Under the pieces are notes generated by a model. The model was not told the origin of the DNA, searched no databases, and saw only the letters and a program-made list of their open reading frames with translations. A DNA stretch of 36,179 bases. Source: Chara braunii (Eukaryota; Streptophyta; Charophyceae; Charales; Characeae). This document shows, piece by piece, positions 10,109 to 20,399 of this stretch (positions are counted from its first letter, which is position 1; the number at the start of each line of letters is the position of its first letter). Location of the stretch: assembly GCA_003427395.1 (NCBI GenBank), contig BFEA01000541.1, positions 392,773 through 428,951 on the forward strand, in the 5' to 3' direction. Made by a program: the position numbers and the translations under genes.

Positions 10109-11700
10109 TATGCGATTGCATAACACTATTTGTGCAATGCTGATGATGTAATTAGTGAATCGAATGTGGTGAAAACTACTTCAACCATGTGCTTTTTTTT
10201 CATGGACTATGAATTATGTGTTTTTTTAGGTAGTCCTTTGTGCATGATCGGTCTTTCTTTCTTCCTTTCTCTGCGGTTGACGTCCATTCGCCACATTTCC
10301 TTTACGACGGGTCTATATGGGTCTATGGGTCTGCTAGTGAGACGTATGATAAATGGCAACGAAAAGAGACCGTTCATATCAATTCTTGTTCACAATGAAT
10401 TGATCGACCTCCATTAGATCCGACTTTGTGATCATGTTCCATCTATCATGAACTCATGGGCATCCCCTGATCCGTCATCGTCTCTCGTTAGCCCCACGTT
10501 TTTAGTTTTGAGTGTCGGCATACAAAACTTTACTAGCCACATGTCTTTGTCTGCAAGGTTCACAATGAAGAGGATTACTAGGATACGTACACTTGTTGGA
10601 AAACGAAGTCGACGACGTTTGTAAACGACCATCTTATATTAAAAATTGGTCGTCTCTCTCATATCTCAATCTCTGTCTCAATTTTGACATAGACTTAATT
10701 GTCTATCTGTCCTTATCATTGTAGAAAATTCAGAGTACCTCTATGAATTCATGTATAACGTATGACAAAATTCGTATACGAAATCTCAACTCTGACTTAG
10801 AACTTCAATCCCTTTCCTAAAACCATTGGTATACCCCTAATTCGCATCTTCACTAAAAGTCACGCAAGGCGTGAAGTTGGGGTGTCACATCCTTCCTATT
10901 GTCAAACATTGCTCAAGAGTTTTCAAAGGACGTTGAGGATCCTAAACTAATCAACATTCTTAGTAACAGGGTTGGGGTCAGTACGTTGTATGCAATTCCA
11001 ATAGTTCATGCTAAAGGGAAGCGCTAAGGAGGCATAATGGGAACCGGGTATGAAGCTGGGTGAAAGGAAAGAGTCAGGACGGGGGGGGAAGGAAGGGCGA
11101 CGGGTGGTCATGCAAAAGGGGATGTCCGATGATGGCAAGAACGAACTATAATCTTCACCCGAAAATGCATCCGGAGTTGTATTCGAATATAACATCCTGT
11201 TGTTGTTATATTTGGTAAATTGGTGGTAACTTTAGTGGGGTCCCAAACTTGATTTTTGTTTTTTTTTAAATGTAAAATGAATATATTGTCTCAAGATGCA
11301 ATGCAACAAACCTTTGGTTTATCGCCACTTCATAGTTTCTTATAAATTCAAAAATAAAAAAATAAAAATACATACTCGTTAGGAGTAGAACCCCTTTGAA
11401 CGCTCTTTAAAACCAATGTATATTCGTTCCCCCCCCCACATTTAGAACCCACATATACTCCTTTTACGACGCATGTTGCTTGTGCCACATTCAAATAAAA
11501 CGTCCAGGTGTTCTATTCAAATATAATATCCGGGCGTTGTATGTGAAGGGGCATTTTATTCGAAAAAAAAATGTCAAGAAATCTGATTTTTGAAGGGTAA
11601 GTTGAATATAACGATCGGGCGTCTATTTCGTGTGAAAACACTAGTAGATGGAAAGTTTAGTGGAGGTGAAGAAGGGTTTTTGTGCCCATATGATCACATT
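10109..11700. other. No gene recognised
   Basis: AT-rich DNA with a G-run near 11080-11090, a C-run near 11430 and A-rich AAAAAT repeats near 11350. Minus-strand frames at 10432-10632 and 10947-11195 show no motif. Confidence 0.4.
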
Positions 11701-11704
11701 ATAA

Positions 11705-11775
11705 AGCATATCGACTCCCGCATTTTCTCAAAGGCGAGAGCCCCTCGGCCATATCACGCAGGAGTTTGGACTAAG
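11705..11775 (+). repeat. Repeat family Y, fragment 1
   Basis: CGACTCCCGCATTTTCTC, then GGCGAGAG, then TATCACGCAGGAGTTT aligns with 24790-24855, where the text is CGACCCCCGCCTTTTCTC, GGCGGGAA and TGTCACGCAGGAGTTT. The last block also recurs at about 31170 as TATCACGTAGGAGTTT. Only this short part of the family is present here. It is followed directly by a Z-family fragment. Confidence 0.65.
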
Positions 11776-11789
11776 GTTCAAAAACTCTT

Positions 11790-11942
11790 AGGCTCTCAAT
11801 CATAGGTCAGGTTTGAATAAAGTTTTGATAGATAACCAATCTTATCAAGATATGAAGCCTGCATAATCTTTTACTAAATTGGATATCGCCCGACATTTAA
11901 AACACCGGGCAGATACCCTTGTGAGGGTTTCTGCCCCGACAA
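11790..11942 (+). mobile_element. Repeat family Z, terminal fragment
   Basis: The segment aligns with the reverse complement of 31322-31470 and with 29750-29888 joined to 30310-30330. Shared words are ATCATAGGTC, GTTTGAATAAA, ATGAAGCC and AGATACCCTT, and it ends in TTTCTGCCCCGACAA. Near its end is a strong hairpin: GGGCAGA, T, ACCCT, loop TGTG, AGGGT, T, TCTGCCC at 11907-11936. Read inward, the terminus is TTGTCGGGGCAGAAACCCTC. The opposite end of this copy was not found, so it is truncated. Confidence 0.65.
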
Positions 11943-11959
11943 CGTAGCAGGGTAATGTT

Positions 11960-14000
11960 TTCTGGTTAAAACGACATTGTGGAACGAGCCAAGGGTCCGC
12001 GCTCTTATTGATGATCCGTTTTGTGATCCGACTTCCATATCAAAGTAGCGTGTTGGTCTAGTTCATTATTCTTTATATGAGCCAATCCAAATTGTAGAGA
12101 AGGTAAAAATAAAATAATTTTTAGTTACTACTTTGAAGGTCATAGTTTTGATGGTGCCAATGCGACTTCCTTGACCTCTGCGAATCTGAAGTGTTTTTTT
12201 TTTTCTTTCGAATAACAAACTTATTCATCAAACAGATAACGACGCAGTCAATCATATGTATGTTAACCAATCGAGCTCGATAAGGTTCTTCATATAAGGA
12301 ACCTTTCCTTCTACCAAACTATTCCTCGAGTAACAATGTTTATCAATGTGTTCCTATGTATGGTCAGGTATTAGGTCTTCTGCGATCAAATTTATGTCTA
12401 TCACTCTGATTGCCTTTGTCCTTTGATTTCCAAGAAACTTGTGGGTGCTCCAAAGGAGCGTGGCCTTCCAGTTGAAGACTCAAACATCTGGTTTTTATCC
12501 CCCTATAGATCTTCACATTCACTATCACCTCCAATAACATATGATGGATTGTATTGGTGGGGTCTTAGTTCATTTTTATAAGGAATATTGATTGATTTAT
12601 AAAATAGGGGACCAAAGTTGATTTTATTGAGGCGCTTCTCATGAAGTCTCACTCCTCATAGTCATACGCTTTCTCAATATTTAAAGGTCACTGTGCACCA
12701 TTAGCTTTCACATGTTAGCTTACATTGAGAGCAACAAAGTATATATATATATAGTTTTCCAACGGAAATTTCAGATCCAGTGTTATAAGATAATTAATTA
12801 CATCGTACTTTGTCATTGTTGAAGACAAAAAAATTATCACTCACCCAAATTTCATGAAATACATTACCCACAAAAGTCAAAGTTAACGTGTGTGCAATTA
12901 TTTGTTATGAATGTCGAAAACAAGAATATCAACCATTGTGTCATGAAGTTGTATTTATTGAATAGTAACACCGAGAAGGGTTTCACTACTCAAGGCGAGG
13001 TCTCACACACGAGACATCTTCACAGTCGTAGTTACCGTTGAACAATGAGGTAATATAGAGTAGACGAAGATATACTAAGCATTGAACTGTAAAAAATAAA
13101 CTATGCCCTAAAAATACAAGAATGGAGAAAAAAGAAAGAAAATAATGTCAAACCGATCCAGTTTCTGCCATTCTTTAAACCTTATAGTAATTACAACCTT
13201 CGATAACTCTCATGCCGTGACTTTGGTTAGTTCCACTTCTTGTTTTTCATAAATCCTTCATATCGACTTGCACTTGAGAAGTTGAAAACAACCATTTTTA
13301 TCATAGGTGAGACCCGACAGATGAAGAAACACCTAAACTTTATAATACATAAGGTTTTTTGTCCCCTTGTTTTCTCACTAATTAATAAAAAAAAACATGA
13401 TTTTTTTAATGTCTGTTTGCTTCTATCCTCTTTGATTTTTGCTTTTCTTTTTGTAATAGCATTTTGCACATCATGTGGTTCTTCGTATTGGGGTAATTCC
13501 TCCTTAAGTAGAAAAACAAAATGTACGTTATATACGAATAAAACATAGACACGTTGTATAATAAATTTTTAGGTAAACTATCTGGGAGCTAAGGATATTA
13601 AAAACAATATAAAATATTACTACTCGCATTTTTATTTCGTTTTCTATTATTTTATTGCAAATATGGCCAAGAATCAGAGCTGCATCTTGAATGAAGGTAT
13701 TCGTTTCCAGAGTTCGCAAGACGATTGTTCATACGTAAGTAAGCGACAAAAAATGGTTGTGGTAGGTTCGTTTTTACACAGGGCTAAGCAATTTACGAGT
13801 TTGTGGGGCGCCAAGATTTTTTTTTACTTGCACTAAAGGTTGAATTGAGGATACGAGGTTTTCCGGATGAAATCTTCGATTAAACACTCTAAAATTTCTC
13901 CTCTAAGTTTGGAGGTCTATGGCATGGTTGGGTAAATTGTTTGACGAATTGGGACAAAATTTCCCTGACAAGACATGGGTCAACCTAATGTGGAGGAGGC
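11960..14000. other. No gene recognised
   Basis: AT-rich intergenic DNA with a short TA run near 12739-12753 and several poly-A and poly-T tracts. The plus and minus frames at 13227-13719 are overlapping and low-complexity. No repeat family was identified by eye. Confidence 0.4.
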
Positions 14001-14019
14001 GTGTGGCGATAGAGGGTAC

Positions 14020-14545
14020 ATTTGTTTTCTATTCCTATTTGGTAGGGATTTCACTTTCTGACTGTTTTCGTGCTTCGCCTGTTTCTTGATGAGGCCACTG
14101 GCAAGCTTGGTATGTTAGTCGGTTTTAGGTCACCTTGCGACTTTTCGAGCTTTGGCTCCTTGCGTGTCTATTTGCTCCCGGAGATAGGGGGCACATCTGG
14201 TTTTTAGTCCTGTTTGGTAGGGAGTTTACTTTTTGGCAGCTTTCTTGCTTCACCTGTTTCTTGATGAGGCCATTGGTAGGCTTGGTCTGTCGGTGGGTTT
14301 GGGTCACATTGAGACTCTTTGAATTGTGGTCTCCTGGGTGTCTATTGTTTCTGTCTTGTTGTTTTTTCACACCTGTTTCTCAATGGGGCCGTTGGTAGGC
14401 TTGGTATGTCGGCAGGTTTGGGTTACCTTGCGAGTTTTGAATTGTGTTCCCCTAGGTGTCTGTCTACTTCTTTCTTTTCTTTTTATATTGTTTTCTTGAA
14501 GAGGTTGTTCGTAGGCATCGAATGGTGTAATAAGGATAACCTTTA
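14020..14545. repeat. Degenerate tandem repeat, GT-rich on plus strand
   Basis: Four diverged copies share CCTGTTTCTTGATGAGGCC, TTGGTAGGCTTGGTATGTCG, GGTTTGGGTCACCTTGCGA and GTGTCTATT. The CCTGTTTCT core begins at 14078, 14253 and 14372, with a worn copy near 14488, so the period shrinks from 175 to about 118 bp after loss of the TTTGGTAGGGA part. The minus-strand frames here encode repeated TQTHRQTKPTNG-like peptides only because of the repetition. Confidence 0.75.
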
Positions 14546-15385
14546 GGTTTGTAGGCACTGATTTATTTTTTCTCGAACGGTGGTCCTCCCGCTTTTTTGA
14601 GTCTATGACTAAGGTCCTGACAGCAAAGTGTTTCAGACTTGATAACCTCTGAATTTTTCCTAACCGGGCTTCCTGTCTCGCCCGGTCGCTTCTAGTTATC
14701 TTGAACTTCATGGAATTCTACGCGTTCTGTTGGTCTCAGCGTCGGGTCTATGTCGTATATCAATTGGCAACGTGTTAGACTATTCATCGTGACATAAACC
14801 CCTGAGTAGTTCCGATTCCGGCGATCGGACGAAACTAGTCGGGTCATCCGCCGGTGAGCAAGACGGTGTTGTACGACTACATGGGCATGATGCCCGTTTT
14901 TTTTGTTCAGGATCCATAGCCATGTTATGATTGAATATCTTGGTGGCTATCAAGTCACATTCAGGATGTTGATGCGTTGTCTATCTTCTACTTTTTTGAC
15001 TGATGTCTCTCTCGTTTTCTCTTTCTTCACCTTTCATTCCGCTTGTGGTCGTCAGTTTCGTGAACGTGTCTTATGACTATTATTTGATTGCATGGTTTTT
15101 GGATGTCATTGGGTCGGTCTTATGGACTATGTTCAATGTATAGATCCCTGAGGATCGGCGTCAGACTCTTTACTGCAGATATCGCTTGAATGATTTGTGC
15201 ATCTCACCAAAGCCATACGAAAAAACGTCATTTAAATTACAATTTTTTAAAACATATATATTTTTTCTTTCGAATTTTGTAAAATTGAAACTAATAACTA
15301 AAACACTCCAATATAAGACACATACCTACGGTACCAAAGTGCCCCGAGACCACTTGCCTAACTAAGAAAAAAATAATTTAAAATG
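14546..15385. other. No gene recognised
   Basis: Mixed-composition sequence. A more GC-rich stretch at 14800-14890 contains CGATCGG and GTCGGGTCATCCGCCGG but no frame or repeat that I can name. Confidence 0.4.
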
Positions 15386-15983
15386 CAGGGTCACCGGCCC
15401 GTACAAACGGAGGTCCGCGGACCGACCTTCGTACGTACTGGCGTTTGGGGTTCGAACCAGAAGGCGTTTGGCCCCGCCAAAAATTATTTCGGTGTTTAAT
15501 AATAAGTTGTTTTTTTTATGAAGTTTGTTTCGTGAGTTCTCAATGATGTGGGGTACATGCCTATAAAGTTTGAAGTCATTTCGCTGAGCCAAAAATAAAA
15601 GAAAAATCGCCAAAGATGGTGGTGTCAAAATGTGCTCGCGCACTCACTATTTTTTTCTTTTTCATTTTTGACTTTTTGTTTTCACTTTATTGTGGGGCCT
15701 TAACAATCTTATTATTTTTTAAAACCTTTTAATGCGTTTTGTATTATGTGAAGTACACATCTGTAAATTTTCAGGGCATTTGAATATTCCAAAAAAATAT
15801 GAAAAATCACCAAAGATGGCGGTGTCGAAAACGTGGTAGCTCACTCACAAATTTAATTCACTTTTTATTTTAATTATATATTTTTATTATTAGTTTTATT
15901 TTTTTTAATTTATTTTTATTTCAAATTTGGTAAGGAATTTGTATGTCATGCTCAGGAAAATATTGTTTATTTTATGTTTTTTT
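15386..15983 (+). mobile_element. hAT-like MITE arm A
   Basis: It begins CAGGGTCACCGGCCCG, then GTCCGCGGACC. It continues as an AT-rich arm that aligns over about 600 bp with the reverse complement of 16240-16861. Shared words are CCCCGC, AAAAATTATTT, GTGAGTTCT, TTTGAAGTCATT, AAATCGCCAAAGATGG and CACTCAC. Within the arm the AAATCRCCAAAGATGG block occurs twice, near 15605 and 15805, a roughly 200-bp internal direct repeat. The eight bases before CAGGG do not match those after the partner arm, so this arm may be the remnant of a separate or rearranged copy. Confidence 0.6.
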
Positions 15984-15991
15984 ATAACATA

Positions 15992-16861
15992 CAGGGTTGC
16001 CGGCGTTTGGGACGGGCCGAACGCCCGAACCCGGACGCCCCAACGTTCGGCACCCCCTCTCGACGCGTTCGGCTGTTCGGCCGAACGCGGATAAAAAAAA
16101 AAAAAAAAAAAAAAAAAAANNNNNNNNNNNNNNNNNNNNNNNNNNNNNNNNNNNNNNNNNNNNNNNNNNNNNNNNNNNNNNNNNNNNNNNNNNNNNNNNN
16201 NNNNNNNNNNNNNNNNNNNNNNNNNNNNNNNNNNNAATATATGTTATGCAGAAGAAAAAACTAAACAACATTTGCCTCAACGTTATATCCAAATTATTTA
16301 CGAAATTTGAAATAAAAATCAAATACTAAAACTAAATAATAATAATGAAAATTACTAAATTAGAAAAAATCAAACGAGAATTAAATTATTGAGTGGGCAA
16401 GCACGTTTTTGACATAGCCATCTTTGGCGATTTTTCATTTTTTTTTGGCTGTGACAAATGCCATGAAAATTGATATATGTGTATCTTATATAATAGAGAA
16501 TCTACGAGTAAAGTTTGAAAAAATAATAAATTGTTTTATGCCCCGAAATAAAGGGAAAACAAAAAGTGAAAAAAGAGAAAAAACAAATTTGTGAGTGGNC
16601 AAGCAAGTTTTGACACCACGACCTTTGAGAATTTTTTTTTTTTTTTTGTTGAACAGAATGACTTCAAAATTAAGCGGGAGATACCTTACATCACAAAGAA
16701 CTCACAAAAAAAATTCAGCAAAACAAAATAATATTTGGGTGCCAAAATATTTTTTTGCGGGGTCCGAACCCCTCCAAGTTCGGGCCCCGTACGGGGACCC
16801 GAAAGCCCGAACGTTCGGGGGTCAACTTAGGGGTCTTCGTACGTTCGGCCTGACAACCCTG
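15992..16861. mobile_element. Non-autonomous hAT-like element with 8-bp TSD
   Basis: The left end is CAGGGTTGCCGGCG and the right end, read inward on the minus strand, is CAGGGTTGTCAGGCC. The flanking octamers are identical: ATAACATA at 15984-15991 and at 16862-16869. A terminus starting CAGGG with an 8-bp target-site duplication is the hallmark of the hAT superfamily. The first 100 bases are CpG-rich with many TTCGG and CGAAC words and a 10-bp hairpin (CGCGTTCGGC with GCCGAACGCG near 16060-16086), then poly-A, then the assembly gap. No transposase frame is visible, so it would depend on a transposase elsewhere. Confidence 0.7.
16120..16235. other. Assembly gap, 116 Ns
   Basis: The run of Ns follows a poly-A tract of about 27 bases. 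A homopolymer or a folded inverted repeat probably stopped assembly. One further N lies at 16599. Confidence 0.98.
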
Positions 16862-16904
16862 ATAACATATGTTTTTTTCAGATTTGTTTGATTTTTTTTT
16901 TTTT

Positions 16905-17008
16905 TTTTTCGTGTTCGACCCGAACGACCGAACGCATCCCCTAGGGGTTACGTACGTTCGGGCGTTCGAGTTCGGGAGTTCGGCCCGTCTCGAACGCCGG
17001 TTACCCTG
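16905..17008 (-). mobile_element. hAT-like terminus, second family member
   Basis: Read on the minus strand it starts CAGGGTAACCGGCGTTCGAG and ACGGGCCGAAC, nearly the same as the left end at 15992, and it runs into poly-A after about 100 bases, as that copy does. The eight bases outside it are ATAAAATA, one mismatch from ATAACATA. It could be the true right end of an outer insertion beginning at 15992, or a solo end. AT-rich sequence at 17015-17110 resembles the inner part of the arm at 16236-16310. Confidence 0.55.
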
Positions 17009-17109
17009 ATAAAATATATTTTGAATTTCGTTAAAAAATTCAATGTCACCCCATAACAAAAAAAAAATAAATTATTTTTCTGCATAACACAATTGTTTTC
17101 TTCGGATTT

Positions 17110-18100
17110 TATGATTTTTTTTTTTTTTTTTTGGGACCTTCCATAGTCCTTATACGGCAGGGCCACCTTGGAAAATAAGTGATCTGGTGGCCCAACTGGT
17201 AACATAGACACATGCGTTATATATATATATTTTTTAATTTAGTTGAGTATTTCAACAATACATTCATGGTCACGGTTCTATTAATCACTAGATAAGACTT
17301 TGGTATACCCACGTGATATGATTTTTCATAAGAACAAACACTTCAATAAATTTTAAAAATAAAAAAATAAAAAATAAACTTAGAGACTCTCGTCGCCCCG
17401 GGGCCAAGAGAGGTAGACAGTTCTTTCAATTTTGATATTCTCAAAGCATCAAGGGGTAAGAACAAATAAAAGACTAACCTTTAAGATATCCGACTCACTC
17501 ATTATATTCGCGTGGAGTTGCACATGCAAAAAACTTGGTCGAACGTCCTAATACAAATTCATATCATAATTTCATATGCTTAAGGTCATCGTACAACTTT
17601 TTCAGCCTTCAAGACCCCTTTGTAAAACTTATGAACCTATATTTGAAAATCTATATAATGTTACTCATATACCAAAAATACTTTCTTTCCCCAAACCAAC
17701 TGTAAGAAGACCTAATGGGTTATGGCCCTCCCGATCGTTATAAACGTTATTTTGCAACATAATCTCTTATTGTGATGAACACTTCGGGAGACCTGCTACT
17801 GTTGTAAATCTTAATTTCCAACATCCTTTTCCCCCAATTGGTAGGGTCTGACATCAACGATGAAAATAAGTTATCATTTTCAAATTGTCACAATAGTATC
17901 ATAAAACCCCTCGTGGAGGTAACCCAAGCATTCCTCATCTTCTTCTTATAGCTCTACCAACAATCTTTCTAATTTTTCTGGACCGTTGCTCGAAGTCTTG
18001 ATAAAACCAAATTCATTATCTGCAATTTTTTTCTTTTTCGCTCTTGAGCACTTTGCCAGTCCTTAATTTTTATGAAATATTTATTATTGCAGTTTTGATC
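17110..18100. other. No gene recognised
   Basis: AT-rich intergenic DNA with a T-run near 17115-17132 and a TA run near 17218. No repeat or coding signal was identified beyond short shadows. Confidence 0.4.
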
Positions 18101-19172
18101 ACCATAGTTATGATGCTCGAAGTTGTAGATTGTGGGGCAGTATACCATGATGACAAAAACTTTACCCACTTGATGTTTTTTTCACATTGTTTGACCACAA
18201 GCCATCGCACCACATTCATATTTTTGTCCAGTATGCATTGCAACCACTAATAAATGCAATTTTCCACCATTTCTTATGTCTACAACAAGTTTCATAAACC
18301 ACCTTGCGATTTCTAACAACTGGGTTTTTCGACCACTATGTGAGACAATAGCATTCCATGCTAACAAATTGTCCAATTGGATGTTCCTGATCGACTTCCA
18401 TAACCATGTATGTTTTTTGAAGGATGAGTTTTTCCTCGAGATTAATAACATCCTACCATTAAGTTTCCATTTATTCTCTACCACTAAAGATATGACTCAT
18501 ATCTTAAACCATCACTCCCCCGGACGACTGAAAATGGTCATTCCGGTGAGTTAGGGCCGCATTCGGGGCGAGGTCGTCGACCGTGGTGTCAGTAATGAAG
18601 CGACCTTCAGGGAAGAAACTTTGTTTTTCCCCTTGGACCATAGTTATGATGCTCATACTTGTAGATTGTGGGGTAGTATACCATGATGACAAAAACGTTA
18701 TCCACTTGATGTTTTTTTCACATTGTTTGACCATAAGCCATCGCACCACGTTCATATTTTTTTCCGGTATGCATTGCAGCCACAAATAAATGTTATTTTC
18801 CACCGTTTCTTACATCTTAAACAAGTTTCATGAACCACCTTGCGATTCCTGACAACTTGGTTTCTCGGACCACTATGTGAGACAATGGCATTCCATGCTA
18901 GCAAATTGACCGATTGGATCTTCCTGATCCGCTTCCATAACCATGTATGTTTTTTGAAGGATGAGTTTTTCCTCCAGATTAATACATCCTATCATTAAGT
19001 TTTCATTTATTCTCTACCACTAAAGATATGACTCATATCTTAAACCATCACTCCCCCCGACGACTGAAAATGGTCATTCCGGTGAGTTAGAGCCGCATTC
19101 GGTTCGAGGTCGTCGACCGTGGTGTCAGTAGTGAAGTGACCGTCAGGGAAGAAACTTTGTTTTTCCCTTTTG
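18101..19172. repeat. 536-bp tandem duplication
   Basis: Copy one (18101-18636) and copy two (18637-19172) align along their full length, both starting ACCATAGTTATGATGCTC and ending AGAAACTTTGTTTTTCCC. Differences are scattered substitutions and small indels, roughly one in ten bases by eye. On the minus strand one frame of copy one is open for 100 codons (WLWKSIRNIQLDNLLAWNAI and onward), while copy two is broken in that frame. I do not recognise this peptide. It may be a transposon-protein relic or chance. Confidence 0.85.
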
Positions 19173-19572
19173 ACCCCTGTGGTGGACGGCGCCGTAAAGA
19201 CAAGACTTATACAGTTGGATAGAGTTGGAGCATGGTAAGATAGACGTTCATTTGATTCGGAGCTCCCGAAAGTTGAAGAAAAAAAAAAAAAAAGTTGCAA
19301 AACGAAACTATCTAGACACAACTCTGACCGTTCTTAGCTAAGATAGAGTTGTGATAGTGTGAAACATGCGTATCACGCCGTAGATTCCTGGATTGGATGG
19401 CAGGATAGTCATTGTGTGAGCTTAGCAAGCGAAGAATTTTAGAAAAAAAAAAAAAAAAAAAAAAATTAAAAAAAAAGTAACGAACTGCGACGTGTGAAGA
19501 TAACGACCTTTGGACAGGCGTCCCGACGTCTGGCACATCTCGTTGTAGATTTCAGGTAGGTCCTGCACTATA

Positions 19573-19665
19573 CTACTGGTAGGCCAACTGCAGATTACTG
19601 ATGTGGACCGGGTACTGGTAGACCAACTGCCGATTACTGGTAGGCCAACTGCCGATTACTGATTG
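19573..19665. repeat. 22-bp minisatellite
   Basis: Copies of TACTGGTAGGCCAACTGCCG plus AT start at 19574, 19613 and 19635, with a partial copy at 19657. The spacer between the first two is 17 bp. Poly-A or poly-T tracts of 16 or more lie just upstream at 19266-19283 and 19442-19465. Confidence 0.85.
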
Positions 19666-19754
19666 TGGTTTAAGGGTGACGGATTTATGAGACTCAGAGT
19701 GTTACAGTGGAAAGATCTAGTATAACTTAAGGTTAAACTTCATAATCTTAGGTT

Positions 19755-20380
19755 GATGACAAAAAAAGTCAAGGTCGTGATTGACAATATACTGCAGGAG
19801 TGGAAGGATCCCCTAGGGAATCCGACACAAACCTACATCGGAAAATAAGTGAAAGATGTGAGATCTTATGGGAGACGATGGAAAATCGGGGGTATATCAA
19901 GTGAGAAAACAACGATACCAATGAACGAAGTGATAAGTATCTGAATGAATGGAACTATCATGATAACAAAAAGAGACTCTCATAAGAGTTTTACATTAAG
20001 CTCAGAGGTCAACCAAGTGTTGATATGGACAATCGTGAATCGAAAGCAGAAATGAGAGGTGATATGCCTATACAAGGAAAAACATTGAAAAGTTTGTATG
20101 ATCTCCCTCTACACTGGGATGACAATTATATGAAGTTAATTCGAGGATCCCAATTTTGGATTATAAGTTGAAGGTTGGATACCCGTTCGTGAATGTATTA
20201 AACCACCGCTTTCCCCACCAGCCTAAAGAAGTGGGCCCCCAGATTTTCCATCATCACTCGGTACCATAAGATCTCACATTTTTTACCTATTTCCCGATGT
20301 AGGTTTGCGTCGGATTCCCTAGGAGATCCTTCCACTCCTGCAATATATTGTCAGTCACCACCTTGACTCTCTTTGTCATC
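19755..20380. repeat. Inverted repeat with 140-bp arms sharing a short frame
   Basis: The arm at 19755-19893 and the reverse complement of 20238-20380 agree at close to nine bases in ten, with a spacer of about 345 bp. Both arms encode the same 31-residue stretch, MTKKVKVVIDNILQEWKD then LGNPTQTYIGK and a stop (TAA at 19846-19848 in the left arm, TAG in the right). Several differences fall in third codon positions. The frames open only about 11 codons upstream in the left arm and about 13 in the right. This looks like the C-terminus of an element-encoded protein duplicated as a fold-back. The family is not recognised. Confidence 0.6.
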
Positions 20381-20399
20381 GAGAGGTGGTTGAAACCCT

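Noticed and set aside
15972-16329. Frames spanning the N gap
   Set aside because: Their length comes from undefined bases; the real parts are poly-A and hAT-like termini.
17150-17215. tRNA A-box-like GGTGGCCCAACTGGTAAC
   Set aside because: No B-box or cloverleaf follows; the next bases are a TA run.
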